Counted from the first letter of the stretch, positions 32,356 through 40,980 are shown. The stretch is 44,429 bases of DNA from an uncultured Lachnospiraceae bacterium (GCA_944381535.1 CALWLN010000189.1:1-44429); one strand, 5' to 3'. Numbers and translations are program-made. Notes: generated by a model not told the origin, from the letters alone.

Positions 32356-34584
32356 TCAGTAAAGCACCCGTCCCAGCCGTTCCCCCAAGCGGCTTAAGAT
32401 TTCATTGGTGATGGTGCCACAGGCCTCCGCCAGGTCGTAAGCCGTAATCTCCTCTGAGCCGGAGGAGCCGATGAGAACGGCTTCCCCGCCGGGACACAGG
32501 AAAGGAATATCGGTGACATCCACAAGGGTCTGGTCCATACAGATACGCCCGATGATTGGAGCCCGGTGGCCGTTGATCAGTACCTGACCCTTGCCGCAGG
32601 ACAGGGCCCGGGGCAGGCCGTCGGCGTACCCGATGGAGAGAACCGCCAGCTTTGTGGGCCGCCTGGCGGTGAAGGCCAGGCCATACCCGGCAGATTCTCC
32701 AGGGGAGAGTTCTTTGACAGTGGCTATTCTGGCCTTCAAGGAAAGCACCGGGCGAAGGGGCAGCGTGTCGGTTGTGGTTGCATCCTCCCGCGTGCTGAAC
32801 ACACCGTAGAGCGCAATGCCAACCCGGGCATAATCTCCCGCGTATTGGGGATAGTTGCGTATGCCGTAGCTGGCCAGCAGATGGAGCCCTTGACAGGGCA
32901 GGCCTTCCTCCTGCAGCTGTTCCACCGTCCGGTAGAAGGCCCGGGCCTGTTCTTCGGTAAAATCCTTCTCTTTGCAGGAAGTGCCGTCCGATGCGCAGAG
33001 GTGGGTGAACAATCCATTAATCTTCAGATGTTTCATCCGGTAAATACGGCGCAGCTCGTCTATATTTTCGCAGGATATGCCCAGCCGGTGCATGCCGGTG
33101 TCGATGCCGATGTGTACCTCCAACTTTTTCCCATACCGGTTGAGCTGTGAGGCGTAGGCGCTGTCAATGACAGTCTGGGTCAGACGGTAGCGGCGCAGCA
33201 GGCAAAAATCCTTCGGATGCGTATAGCCGAGAATCAGGATATTGCCCCAGATACCTGCTTTTCGCAGTGCGACACCCTCCGAGACGGAAGCTACGCAGAA
33301 GTCATGGATTCCAAGCTCCGAAAGTTCCCGGGCCATCAGCATGGCGCCGTGTCCGTAGGCGTTGGCCTTTAAGGCGGGCATGAGTTTGCAGCTTTCAGGC
33401 AGTGCGGCCTTTAGAGCCCGTACATTTTCGGAAAGAGCCTTGCGGTCAAGTTCAATCCAGGCCCGCCCGGTGGGGAGGGGCGACTGCGCCCAGTGCGGGA
33501 ATCTCCCACCGCAAGCTCCTTTTTTCGATACCAATGTCCAAAACCATGTAACGAAGAGGGCTGCTGCCAGGGAGGCAAGGCTCACCGCCACGTAGTGTAC
33601 CAGGCTGTTGTCCACCAGAAAGTCTTCCAGCCCAAGAACTCCGGCGCCACCCCGTATCACTACGATCATGGCCGGATGCAGAATGTAAATCCAGGTAGAA
33701 AGGATACGAAGTCCCGGACGAGGCTTTTCCTTCCAACATAGAAGAAGCCGGTACAGAAAGTACATGCATGGCACCAGGAAAAGATACATGCTGTCGTGGC
33801 GCTGCAGTTGAAAGTGCCGCAGGGTAAAGCCCTCCACAGTCATAAGGGCCAGGGAAAGGAGAAGAGCGGTTCCAAGGACAAGCGGGCGCCGGCGGGCTCT
33901 TGTCCGGTTCATCCATATCCCCATCACCAGAAAGAGCGGCGCGAAAAACAGTCCGTTTCTGGTGTAGGAAGACAAATGAAAGAAACCCTCATAAATACCG
34001 GACACCACCGGAACCCGGGCGGTCAATCCATAGTAGCTGTCCCCCAGCAGTCCAATCGCGTAAAGTCCGGCGGCGATCCCGGTCACGGCTTTTAAGGATA
34101 ATTTACGGCTTAGCAGCCATACCAGCAAAACGCCAAGCATACAGGCTGGAAAATACCACAGGTGGTAAAAGGTCCCGTCAAAGAGAAGCAGCCGGAGGAG
34201 ATCAAGGGGGCCAAGATTTTGATAGTGACCGGCGTAGATCCCCACGGGAAGGTAGAGCAGGATGGAAATGCCATAGAGGCCTGCAATTTTAAAAAGATAC
34301 CTTTTTATTGCGTTAAAATGTTCCCGTTCCTCGGACTGCGGACGTCTTTTCTCATTCTGCCGGCCGGGTGAAAGGCGTTTGTCCGGTTGAAAAATCCCGC
34401 CCAGCAGAAACTGTCCCGTCACCAGGAAGAAAAAAGGCACGGCCACCCGGGCCAGAATCCGCGTCAGGAAAAAGTCTCCCTCCGGGCTTAGGGAGCCTAA
34501 GGGCGAGGTGTGTATGGCCACCACCAGAAAGGCCGCGATGATTCGGAAGAGGTCAAGCCCTCCGTAAGTTGTTTTCCTGCCCAT
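32356..34584 (-). CDS. vanT: Membrane-bound serine/alanine racemase VanT
   Basis: This 742-residue fusion converts L-Ser to D-Ser for resistant peptidoglycan precursors. The first 350 residues form an acyltransferase-3-like membrane domain of about ten spans (FRIIAAFLVVAIHTSPLG). The rest is a fold III PLP racemase: K406 in PALKANAYGHGAM binds the cofactor, and CMDQTLVDVT follows. The position of the active-site Tyr of ordinary alanine racemase (GTINYE) is Asn here, N727 in GTITNEIL, as reported for VanT serine racemases. The ATG at 34584 follows GGAGGGGAGCC and overlaps vanXY by 32 bases. It is the last gene of the van operon. Confidence 0.93.
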   Translation of the reverse strand: MGRKTTYGGLDLFRIIAAFLVVAIHTSPLGSLSPEGDFFLTRILARVAVPFFFLVTGQFLLGGIFQPDKRLSPGRQNEKRRPQSEEREHFNAIKRYLFKIAGLYGISILLYLPVGIYAGHYQNLGPLDLLRLLLFDGTFYHLWYFPACMLGVLLVWLLSRKLSLKAVTGIAAGLYAIGLLGDSYYGLTARVPVVSGIYEGFFHLSSYTRNGLFFAPLFLVMGIWMNRTRARRRPLVLGTALLLSLALMTVEGFTLRHFQLQRHDSMYLFLVPCMYFLYRLLLCWKEKPRPGLRILSTWIYILHPAMIVVIRGGAGVLGLEDFLVDNSLVHYVAVSLASLAAALFVTWFWTLVSKKGACGGRFPHWAQSPLPTGRAWIELDRKALSENVRALKAALPESCKLMPALKANAYGHGAMLMARELSELGIHDFCVASVSEGVALRKAGIWGNILILGYTHPKDFCLLRRYRLTQTVIDSAYASQLNRYGKKLEVHIGIDTGMHRLGISCENIDELRRIYRMKHLKINGLFTHLCASDGTSCKEKDFTEEQARAFYRTVEQLQEEGLPCQGLHLLASYGIRNYPQYAGDYARVGIALYGVFSTREDATTTDTLPLRPVLSLKARIATVKELSPGESAGYGLAFTARRPTKLAVLSIGYADGLPRALSCGKGQVLINGHRAPIIGRICMDQTLVDVTDIPFLCPGGEAVLIGSSGSEEITAYDLAEACGTITNEILSRLGERLGRVLY

Positions 34585-35449
34585 AGGCTCCCCTCCATTC
34601 CGTGATGATAAATCCGTCCACATTGTTGCCGGAAACCGAGTAGGGATGTGTCCCGCCAAGCCGGGCAAAGGTTACGTCCCCGGCTGCTTTCAGGTAAGAG
34701 ACATTCACCGCAAGGCGGCCCTGCAGGTACTGGTAAGGATGCTCTCCATAGGGAAACTGCCGCAGAAAATCCGTATATTCCTCCAGGGTCATCCCTAATG
34801 TTTCCATAATAGCGGCATGGGGCACTCCCACATACCGGAAATGCCAGGGCTCGTGGCCGATGCCGGTAACATTTTCCCTGTCCTTGGGATACCGTTCCAC
34901 AAAACCGAAGCCGGCGGCTTTCTGCCGAAAGATCCGGCAGATTCCGGTGTAAGGGAAGTCCGGCCGGATAAAGTCGATATTTTCCTGTTTGAGCCCCAGG
35001 TCGATGGCAAGACCGGTCTGGTGCTCGCTATGTCCCGGCAGCGCCACATAGGTTTCCGTAAAGGTTCTGCCGTTTTCCCTGAGGGAGTCGTCCCAGATTT
35101 CCTGCTGCTCCTGCCGGGAGCGCCAGCCGCTGACCGGCACAATGCTACGCCAGCCGCGCATGCTCTCCATGAGACTGTTCAGAAGCGCTGCCGCCCGACG
35201 TTCCAGCAGAATGGCAGAAGTGTTTTCGCCTGCCGGGGCTAATCCTTTATTGGATATGTTTTCATCTGCCGGGGTTAGTGGCGTTCCGTGGGCACTTTCA
35301 CACACCGGCACCAGAACCGTATCGGGCTGCTGGTGATATGGATACCGGCTATTTACTAAAATCAGACTTCCGGCATGAATCCGCTCCTTTGATAAAGACA
35401 AAGTTGTCAACGCTTCGCCATTATTTTGAGTAACAGAAATTGCTGTCAT
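34553..35449 (-). CDS. vanXY: D,D-peptidase/D,D-carboxypeptidase VanXY
   Basis: This zinc peptidase (298 residues) removes D-Ala-ended dipeptides and precursors so that only D-Ala-D-Ser ends remain. The metal and catalytic residues are visible: H143 and D150 in GHSEHQTGLAIDLG, and E200 and H203 in GHEPWHFRYV. The first 80 residues form a linker with two partly repeated PADENISN/PAGENTSA units not needed for catalysis. There is no clear signal peptide, so it is cytoplasmic as in VanXY proteins. The ATG overlaps the vanG stop (ATGA), with GGAGGCGGTG ahead. Confidence 0.92.
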   Translation of the reverse strand: MTAISVTQNNGEALTTLSLSKERIHAGSLILVNSRYPYHQQPDTVLVPVCESAHGTPLTPADENISNKGLAPAGENTSAILLERRAAALLNSLMESMRGWRSIVPVSGWRSRQEQQEIWDDSLRENGRTFTETYVALPGHSEHQTGLAIDLGLKQENIDFIRPDFPYTGICRIFRQKAAGFGFVERYPKDRENVTGIGHEPWHFRYVGVPHAAIMETLGMTLEEYTDFLRQFPYGEHPYQYLQGRLAVNVSYLKAAGDVTFARLGGTHPYSVSGNNVDGFIITEWRGAYGQENNLRRA

Positions 35450-36507
35450 GGCTTCACCGCCTCCTTCAAAATTCTGGAAACCAGCTCCGGGAAGGAAATG
35501 CCAATGGCCTTCATCATGCCCGGATACCGGCTGTGCTCCGTGAAGCCGGGAATGGTGTTGACCTCGTTGAACACGATATCCCCCTGGGGCGTGAGAAACA
35601 TGTCCACCCGGGCGAAACCGGAGCAGCCCAGAGCGCGGTAGATGACCTTTGCGGTTTCCTTGATTTCCGAAGCTTTCTCCCGGCTGATGCGGGCAGGAAC
35701 ATGGATGGCGGAGGTGTTCAGAGTGTATTTTTCCGCGAAGTCGAAAAATCCGCCGGATAACTCAATTTCATCCACCTCGCCCACCGTAAGCGTATCCCGG
35801 CCCAGAACGGCGCAGCCCACTTCAAAGCCGTCGATGGCTTCCTCGATGATAATCTCATTGTCATACTGAAAGGCCAGTTTTACGGCTTCCGCCAGTCTGC
35901 CCTCTTCGGTGACCTTTGTGACGCCGTAGGAGGAGCCGGCTTTTACCGGCTTGACAAAGAGCGGATAGCCCAATTTCTCCCCGAAGGCCGCAACGGACAT
36001 AAGGGGCGTGGAGAGGGAGGCTGTCATGGCCTTTGGCACCCGTACCCCGGCCGCTTTCACCAGGGTGTGGGCCCGGTCCTTGTCCATGCAGAGGGCGGAG
36101 GCGAGGACGCCGCACCCGGCCAGAGGAATCCCGGCCAGTTCAAGCAGGCCCTGGATGGTGCCGTCCTCCCCGTTTCTGCCGTGGAGTACCGGAAACGCAA
36201 TGTCGATGGGGAGCGCTTTTGTCCCGGACCTCGTCAGGAGCACCAGATGATGATGGCTGCGGTCCGGGGATAGCAGCGCTGGCACACAGGTGTCCGGAGT
36301 TTGCCATGTATCGGTTGGAATGTCCTTTACATCCCCGGTATAGTAAAACCAGTCTCCTTTCTGGGAGATTCCGATCAGAACAGGCTCATAGAGGGATTTG
36401 TCCAGGCTGCCGATGACGGCGGCTGCGGATTCCAGTGAGACGCTGTACTCGGAGGAACAGCCTCCGAAAAAGATGGCTACGTTTAATTTTTTTCTAGCGT
36501 GGTTCAT
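35446..36507 (-). CDS. vanG: D-alanine--D-serine ligase VanG
   Basis: This ATP-grasp ligase (353 residues) joins D-Ala to D-Ser, lowering vancomycin affinity for the cell wall. The N terminus has FFGGCSSEYSVSLESA (15-28), where ordinary Ddl has EH. The omega loop reads FAEKYTLNTSAIHVPARI (258 onward), the VanC/E/G type associated with D-Ser rather than D-Lac. FNEVNTIPGFTEHSRYP closes the active site. I place the start at the ATG at 36507 behind AAAGGAC; a longer frame from 36528 is less likely. Specificity is inferred from these motifs. Confidence 0.93.
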   Translation of the reverse strand: MNHARKKLNVAIFFGGCSSEYSVSLESAAAVIGSLDKSLYEPVLIGISQKGDWFYYTGDVKDIPTDTWQTPDTCVPALLSPDRSHHHLVLLTRSGTKALPIDIAFPVLHGRNGEDGTIQGLLELAGIPLAGCGVLASALCMDKDRAHTLVKAAGVRVPKAMTASLSTPLMSVAAFGEKLGYPLFVKPVKAGSSYGVTKVTEEGRLAEAVKLAFQYDNEIIIEEAIDGFEVGCAVLGRDTLTVGEVDEIELSGGFFDFAEKYTLNTSAIHVPARISREKASEIKETAKVIYRALGCSGFARVDMFLTPQGDIVFNEVNTIPGFTEHSRYPGMMKAIGISFPELVSRILKEAVKP

Positions 36508-36581
36508 AATTTGTCCTTTCCGGGGCATGGGGGTTAAGGTTTGAGTTAAAAATCAGACGGCTGAGGATTTTTGCTCCTATA

Positions 36582-36628
36582 AAAATGCCCCTCTTTGATA
36601 CTGCAATGGTACCAAAAAGGGACATTTT
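36582..36628 (-). terminator. Hairpin between the small unknown gene and vanG
   Basis: On the minus strand AAAATGTCCCTTTTTG pairs over 16 positions with CAAAGAGGGGCATTTT, including G-U pairs, followed by TATAGG. It could end the vanRS unit or act as a leader element for vanG. The T-run is mostly inside the stem, so its strength is unsure. Confidence 0.5.
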
Positions 36629-36710
36629 ATGTTTTCGATTTTTCTGAGGGAAATTATGCGATTTTCTGTTAAAATTCTTACGAATTTCCAACGGTGGATA
36701 TTTATGCTTC

Positions 36711-37019
36711 TCAAAAATTGAACCGGGGACATTTTTGGTATTCCTCCGGGATTTCATAATCATAGAAATCAAGCTGTCTGACCAGCTTTGACTGCTGTTC
36801 TGGAAAAAGCCATTTATTTAGATAATTAATAAAATCCGGCGCGCCATAAATGGCAACCCTTTGTCCGCCAATATTTTTTAAGAGCTTTGCTCCGTTGGGA
36901 TTTTTCCAGATCCAATTGGCGGCAAAATCCAGACAATATTCCTCTAAACGCGCAGCCACTTCATCGGGGACGGAGTACATCAAAACCTTATCATCGTGGC
37001 TAAGTAACACATCTTTCAT
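36711..37019 (-). CDS. Hypothetical protein inside the van locus
   Basis: This 102-residue protein starts MKDVLLSHDDKVLMYSVPDE and is rich in aromatic residues (FAANWIWKNPNGAKLL, YLNKWLFPEQQ). It has no membrane span, signal or cysteine pattern, and I do not recognise its family. AGGAGAAAGTG precedes the ATG at 37019, and it starts only 20 bases after the vanS stop, so it is almost certainly co-transcribed with vanRS. It is not one of the standard vanG-cluster genes (vanU, vanR, vanS, vanY, vanW). A hairpin separates it from vanG. Confidence 0.75.
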   Translation of the reverse strand: MKDVLLSHDDKVLMYSVPDEVAARLEEYCLDFAANWIWKNPNGAKLLKNIGGQRVAIYGAPDFINYLNKWLFPEQQSKLVRQLDFYDYEIPEEYQKCPRFNF

Positions 37020-37039
37020 TTCACTTTCTCCTGTAAAAG

Positions 37040-38116
37040 CTACCGAAGGGGCAAAAATACCGTGAAGGTAATGCTCTCGTCTGCGCTCTCCGCAAAAATC
37101 TTTCCGCCGTGCAGCTCCACGATCTCCTTTGCGATGGCCAGTCCCAGCCCGGCCCCGCCGGTGGCGGAAGCCCGGGAAGAATCTACCCGGAAAAACTGCT
37201 CAAAGATATGGGAGAGCTTCTCCGGGGAAATGGTTTTCCCGTGGTTTTGTATCGTGAGACAGACAGTTTGCTCCTGTTTTTCCAAGGTGAGGGTGATGAC
37301 CGTCCCGCTGTAGCTGTAATTGACGGCGTTGCGGATCAGGTTGTCAAAGACCCGCTCCAGCTTGTCCGGGTCGCAGAGAAGCTCAATATCCGGCTGGATC
37401 CGTGCGTCAAAGGTAAGGGTTTTTTCCGCCAGAATGGGGTAAAATTCATTGGTGATCTGCTCCAGCATACGGCTTAAGTTGATCCGCTCCGGTTCCAGGG
37501 TAAGGGTGGTCAGATTAAACCGTGTGATATCGAAAAAGTCGTTGACCAGTTCTTCCAGCCGCTGTGCCTTATCCAGGGCAATGCCGGTGTATTTTGCCCG
37601 AAGCTCGGGAGAAATCTGGGGCTCATCCCGAAGCAGGGTGAGATAGCCGATGACGCTGGTGAGGGGCGTTTTCAAATCGTGGGCCAGGTATACGATCATG
37701 TCATTTTTCCGCTGTTCCGCCTCTTTGGCGATCCGGGCGTTGCGAAGGGCCTGCTCCCGCACCAGGTTCAGCTCGTCCTGGACAAATTTCATGGCGTCGG
37801 GCAGAAGGATGGGCTCATCGGTGGGGGAAGCCAGCCGCTCGGCGGCCGCAATGATTTCATCCAGATACCGCAGGGGCCGGGAGATGAAGTAATAGGAGAT
37901 GATAGCCCAGCCGCATAGCAGGATGGTGCCCACCACAAGCACGATATATTCCTGCACCCATTTTAAAATCCAATACAGGGGCTGATAGTCATACCAGGTT
38001 ATGCCGCTGGCAATATTATATCCGAAAATCAGCAGAAAGAAAAGGACGAAGACGAAGCCGGCCAGGGACAGAAAGTATTGCAACATGATTTTTCTGGTGA
38101 GCTTGCTTTTTGTCAT
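37040..38116 (-). CDS. vanS: Sensor histidine kinase VanS (VanG type)
   Basis: This is a 358-residue membrane kinase that senses glycopeptides or their effect on the wall. Two spans (about 15-35 and 55-78) flank a very short external segment of roughly 20 residues. A HAMP-like linker leads to the phospho-acceptor H146 in AHDLKTPLTSVIGYL. The ATPase shows NLIRNAVNYS (N box), GGAGLGLAIAKEIVELHGG (G boxes) and FEQFFRVD (F box). The ATG at 38116 follows CCGGAGACGG; an upstream TTG in frame overlaps vanR and is rejected. It lies 49 bases after vanR. Confidence 0.9.
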   Translation of the reverse strand: MTKSKLTRKIMLQYFLSLAGFVFVLFFLLIFGYNIASGITWYDYQPLYWILKWVQEYIVLVVGTILLCGWAIISYYFISRPLRYLDEIIAAAERLASPTDEPILLPDAMKFVQDELNLVREQALRNARIAKEAEQRKNDMIVYLAHDLKTPLTSVIGYLTLLRDEPQISPELRAKYTGIALDKAQRLEELVNDFFDITRFNLTTLTLEPERINLSRMLEQITNEFYPILAEKTLTFDARIQPDIELLCDPDKLERVFDNLIRNAVNYSYSGTVITLTLEKQEQTVCLTIQNHGKTISPEKLSHIFEQFFRVDSSRASATGGAGLGLAIAKEIVELHGGKIFAESADESITFTVFLPLR

Positions 38117-38165
38117 CCGTCTCCGGTGGCCTGTGTTTGCCGGAAACTGTTGGTTAGATGTTTCG

Positions 38166-38861
38166 TTATTCAATGGTATAGCCAACCCCCCATACTGTTT
38201 TTACATATTTCGGTTTTCGCGGCGGCTCCTTCATCTTCTCCCGGAGACGGGCGATGTGGGCCATCACGGTGTTGTTGCTGTCCAGATATTTTTCACCCCA
38301 CACGGCCTCGAAGAGCTCCTCTGCGGACACCACGTTTCCCCGGTGCTCGCAGAGGTACCAGAGAATGGAAAATTCAATGGGGGTGAGGGCCAGTTCGGCG
38401 CCGTTTAAGGTGCATTTGTGGTTGCTCTTCGCAATGTGCAGACCGCCGATATCGTATTCCTCCGGAACTATGGGCTTCTGCTCCGCCGGATTGTAGCGTT
38501 TGTAGCGCCTTAAGTGGGTCTTGACCCGGGCTATCAGCTCTAAGGGATTGAAGGGCTTGGTGATGTAGTCGTCCGCCCCCAGGGTCAGGCCGGTGATCTT
38601 GTCCATATCCTCCACCTTGGCCGTCAGCATAAGGATAGGAAACAGATGGTTTTCCCGAATCTTCTGACAGAGCGTAAACCCGTCCATGTCCGGCAGCATC
38701 ACATCCAGGATCGCCAGGCTGATGTCCTCCCGGTTCACGCAGTCCAGAGCGTCGGTGGCATTGTAAAATTTTCGTACTTTATAATTTTCATTTTGCAGAT
38801 AGACCTCCACCAGATCGGCGATGGCACATTCGTCATCCACAATTAATATTGTTTCGTCCAT
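38166..38861 (-). CDS. vanR: Response regulator VanR (OmpR/PhoB type)
   Basis: This is a 231-residue regulator. The receiver has the acid pair D9-D10, the phosphorylation site D53 in AILDVMLPDMDG, and K102-type switch residues in DDYITKPFNPLEL. The winged helix C-terminal domain ends TVWGVGYTIE, with LTPIEFSILWYLCEHRG for DNA recognition. The ATG at 38861 follows AGGAGGTATACC. Upstream, on the minus strand, lies a consensus promoter (TTGACA-17-TAATAT). The direct neighbours make the VanR identity likely; the protein alone would be read as a generic OmpR-type regulator. Confidence 0.9.
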   Translation of the reverse strand: MDETILIVDDECAIADLVEVYLQNENYKVRKFYNATDALDCVNREDISLAILDVMLPDMDGFTLCQKIRENHLFPILMLTAKVEDMDKITGLTLGADDYITKPFNPLELIARVKTHLRRYKRYNPAEQKPIVPEEYDIGGLHIAKSNHKCTLNGAELALTPIEFSILWYLCEHRGNVVSAEELFEAVWGEKYLDSNNTVMAHIARLREKMKEPPRKPKYVKTVWGVGYTIE

Positions 38862-38898
38862 GGTATACCTCCTGCATGGAAAATCGGTTTGTACATCC

Positions 38899-38927
38899 AT
38901 ATTACAGTGGGTTTGTGGCTTTGTCAA
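38899..38927 (-). promoter_or_regulatory. Promoter of vanRS
   Basis: On the minus strand a perfect TTGACA (38922-38927) and TAATAT (38899-38904) are spaced by 17 bases. It is back-to-back with the S1-gene promoter 12 bases away. Confidence 0.85.
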
Positions 38928-38938
38928 GAAACAGACAC

Positions 38939-38967
38939 TTGTAATCTGGCCCGCCCTGTGATAAAGT
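38939..38967 (+). promoter_or_regulatory. Promoter of the S1-domain gene
   Basis: TTGTAA (38939-38944) and TAAAGT (38962-38967) are spaced by 17 bases, 33 bases before the start codon. Confidence 0.65.
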
Positions 38968-38999
38968 GGAAGAAAGAGTTTTATAAGGAGGATATAGCA

Positions 39000-40061
39000 A
39001 TGGAAACAATGGAAAATATGGAACCGGCAGAGGCCGTGGAGACTCCGGAGGTGACGGCAGAGCCAGCGGAAGCGGCAGAGGCCGTGGAGACCCCGGAGGT
39101 GACGGCAGAGCCAGCGGAAGCAGCAGAGGCCCCGAAGGCAGCGGAGCCTGCACAGCCTGCGGAAACCATGGAGGATTACAAGGAAGAATTGGAAGCCTCC
39201 TTCCGCAAGATCAACGTGGGCGACATTATTTCTGGGACTGTCATTGACGTGAACGAGGACGAAGTGACCCTGGACCTGAAATACTATGCGCCCGGTGTCA
39301 TCAAGGCCGCGGATCTGAGCAACGACCCGGGCTTCAAGGTATTGGAGGATGTGAAGGTTGGCGATGTGATAGAAGCCACCGTGGTCCGGACCGATGACGG
39401 CGCCGGCAATATTCAGCTGTCCAAGAAGGAGGCCAACGAAGTATTGGCCTGGGAGAAGCTGAAGGAGTACAAGGAGCAGGAGACCGTTCTTGATGTGAAA
39501 GTGGCGGGCATTGTGCCCAGCGGAGTGGTGGCCTATGTGGAAGGCATCCGCGGATTTATCCCGGCCTCTCAGCTTGCGCTGTCCTATGTGGATGTGGACG
39601 ATACCTGGTTGGGTCGCCAGCTTCAGGTGCGGGTCATCACAGTAGAGGAGTCCAGGAAAAAGCTGGTAATGTCCGCAAAAGTAATCCTGCGGGAAAAGGC
39701 CGTGGAAGAGCATAATCACAAGATTTCCATGATGGTGCCGGGCACCGTGATGGAGGGGACCGTGGAAAGCCTAATGCCCTACGGAGCCTTTGTGGACCTG
39801 GGGGACGGAATCAGCGGCCTTGTACACATTTCCCAGATCAGCCAGAAGCGCATTGCCAAGCCTTCCGAGGTTCTGTCCGTGGGTCAGAAGGTCAAGGTAA
39901 AAATTTTAAATACCAACGACAACAAGGTAAGCCTCAGCATGAAAGCCCTCCAGGAGGAGATGGTGGACGTGGACAAGACCCCCGAAGTGCGGGAGTACAC
40001 CTCCGGTGAGAAAGTCTCCACCAGCCTGGGGGATCTGCTGAAGGGAATCAAGCTGAATTAG
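39000..40061 (+). CDS. S1 RNA-binding domain protein (ribosomal protein S1-like)
   Basis: This 353-residue protein has an acidic N-terminal tail of about 60 residues with a 16-residue repeat (AVETPEVTAEPAEAAE, twice). Three S1 domains of about 70 residues follow: VGDIISGTVIDVNEDEVTL, VLDVKVAGIVPSGVVAYVEG and VPGTVMEGTVESLMPYGAFV with GLVHISQIS. It should bind mRNA on the ribosome, as short S1 proteins of Firmicutes do. AAGGAGG precedes the ATG at 39000. It is transcribed divergently from vanR and converges with the PHP gene at a gap of only 23 bases. Confidence 0.9.
   Translation: METMENMEPAEAVETPEVTAEPAEAAEAVETPEVTAEPAEAAEAPKAAEPAQPAETMEDYKEELEASFRKINVGDIISGTVIDVNEDEVTLDLKYYAPGVIKAADLSNDPGFKVLEDVKVGDVIEATVVRTDDGAGNIQLSKKEANEVLAWEKLKEYKEQETVLDVKVAGIVPSGVVAYVEGIRGFIPASQLALSYVDVDDTWLGRQLQVRVITVEESRKKLVMSAKVILREKAVEEHNHKISMMVPGTVMEGTVESLMPYGAFVDLGDGISGLVHISQISQKRIAKPSEVLSVGQKVKVKILNTNDNKVSLSMKALQEEMVDVDKTPEVREYTSGEKVSTSLGDLLKGIKLN
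39030..39125 (+). repeat. 48-bp tandem repeat in the S1-gene 5' end
   Basis: Units start at 39030 and 39078 and differ at very few bases. They encode the acidic 16-residue repeat, so copy number can change in frame. Confidence 0.9.
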
Positions 40062-40084
40062 GGAAACGTTGATTCAGCGCTTCC

Positions 40085-40801
40085 TTAGTCATTGGTAATT
40101 AATGTGACTTCATTTTCCCGCATATAAGCCGCCAGGGCTTTGATGTCCTGAATGGATTCCGGCACCAGAATACCGCCTCTTGCCAGATCCTCCGTCTGAT
40201 GATAATCACTGCCGGAGGAGTACAGCAGGCGGTATTTTTTTGCCCACAACAGTGTGATCTCATTGTTTTCCTTATGACGGACATTGCCATTGTAGACCTC
40301 GGCGCCGTGGAGATACCGGGGATCTCTGGGCTGGCAGTAGGCGCGGCTGGGATGAGCCTGGTAGAGCAGACAGCCGTACTGTTCACATTCCTGGAACAGT
40401 TCCTCCTGGGTCATTTCATAGAGCAGGGGATTGTCGGAGAGGAAATCCGGCTCTACGCCAAAGATGAGAAAATCCTCCGGGCCGCCCAGGAGACAGGTTT
40501 CAATGCCAAACCAGACCTGGATACCAAACTGCTCACCGTATTCTTCCGCCTCCCGGTAGAGGTCCACATAATGCTGGGCGCAGGCCTTGGGGGACAGGCC
40601 GGGTTTTGGAACGGTGTCTTCGTTGAAGTGGTTGGTAATCATCAGCGCGCCGTAGCCTGCGTCGGCGTAGGCCTTTACCACGTCCCGGGCCGGCACCTTG
40701 GCGCAGGGGCTTCCTCCTAAGGTATGGGCATGGGTTTCCACCGCCTTGGACTGGCGGCCTTTGAATACATCGTTGGAATTGGTAATCAGCGTATTGTTCA
40801 T
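40085..40801 (-). CDS. PHP-domain metal-dependent hydrolase
   Basis: This 238-residue protein has the PHP phosphoesterase fold. Metal ligands are visible in AVETHAHTLGG (HxH), ITNHFNED, VWFGIETCLLGG, YQAHPSRAYCQ and SSGSDYHQTEDL. Relatives include histidinol-phosphatase-like enzymes and nucleotide phosphodiesterases; the substrate here is unknown. The ATG at 40801 follows AAGGAG. It has a leader of about 180 bases with a strong terminator directly ahead of its ribosome site, which suggests regulation by premature termination. Confidence 0.85.
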   Translation of the reverse strand: MNNTLITNSNDVFKGRQSKAVETHAHTLGGSPCAKVPARDVVKAYADAGYGALMITNHFNEDTVPKPGLSPKACAQHYVDLYREAEEYGEQFGIQVWFGIETCLLGGPEDFLIFGVEPDFLSDNPLLYEMTQEELFQECEQYGCLLYQAHPSRAYCQPRDPRYLHGAEVYNGNVRHKENNEITLLWAKKYRLLYSSGSDYHQTEDLARGGILVPESIQDIKALAAYMRENEVTLITND

Positions 40802-40814
40802 GGCAATTCTCCTT

Positions 40815-40867
40815 AAAAAAAGGGCGCACCGCAAAGGACGCTTTCCGCGTCCTTTGTAACACACCCC
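40815..40867 (-). terminator. Leader terminator (attenuator) of the PHP gene
   Basis: On the minus strand AAAGGACGC and GCGTCCTTT form a perfect 9-bp stem around GGAAA, extended by G-U-rich pairs, followed by GCGCCC and seven T. It ends two bases before the AAGGAG of the PHP gene, inside the same transcript. Confidence 0.8.
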
Positions 40868-40980
40868 AAGTGTTCTCAATATAGGTCGTTTTTATCAGAC
40901 ACCTTCTCCATGCTGATAAAAGGGAAACCACCGCTCCTATTGGAGGTTCCGGTAAGTTTTTGTATCCGTAAAAATACACT
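40868..40980 (-). promoter_or_regulatory. Structured leader of the PHP gene, candidate riboswitch
   Basis: Read on the minus strand, the region holds several small hairpins: GTAT/ATAC, CTCC-AATA-GGAG inside GGAACC and GGTTTCC, TTATCAG/CTGATAA, and AACAC/GTGTT. It does not match a riboswitch class that I recognise. With the terminator that follows it has the layout of an aptamer plus expression platform. Together with 40802-41109 it fills the gap before azlC. Confidence 0.5.

Noticed and set aside
38183-38185. TTG start for vanS overlapping the vanR end
   Set aside because: It adds 23 residues without a ribosome site, while the ATG at 38116 has GGAGACGG at the right distance.
38862-39719. A long minus-strand open frame that would extend VanR by 286 residues
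   Set aside because: The extension is antisense to the S1-domain gene and low in complexity (Leu, Arg, Cys rich). VanR has a proper ATG with AGGAGG at 38861 and a promoter just upstream.
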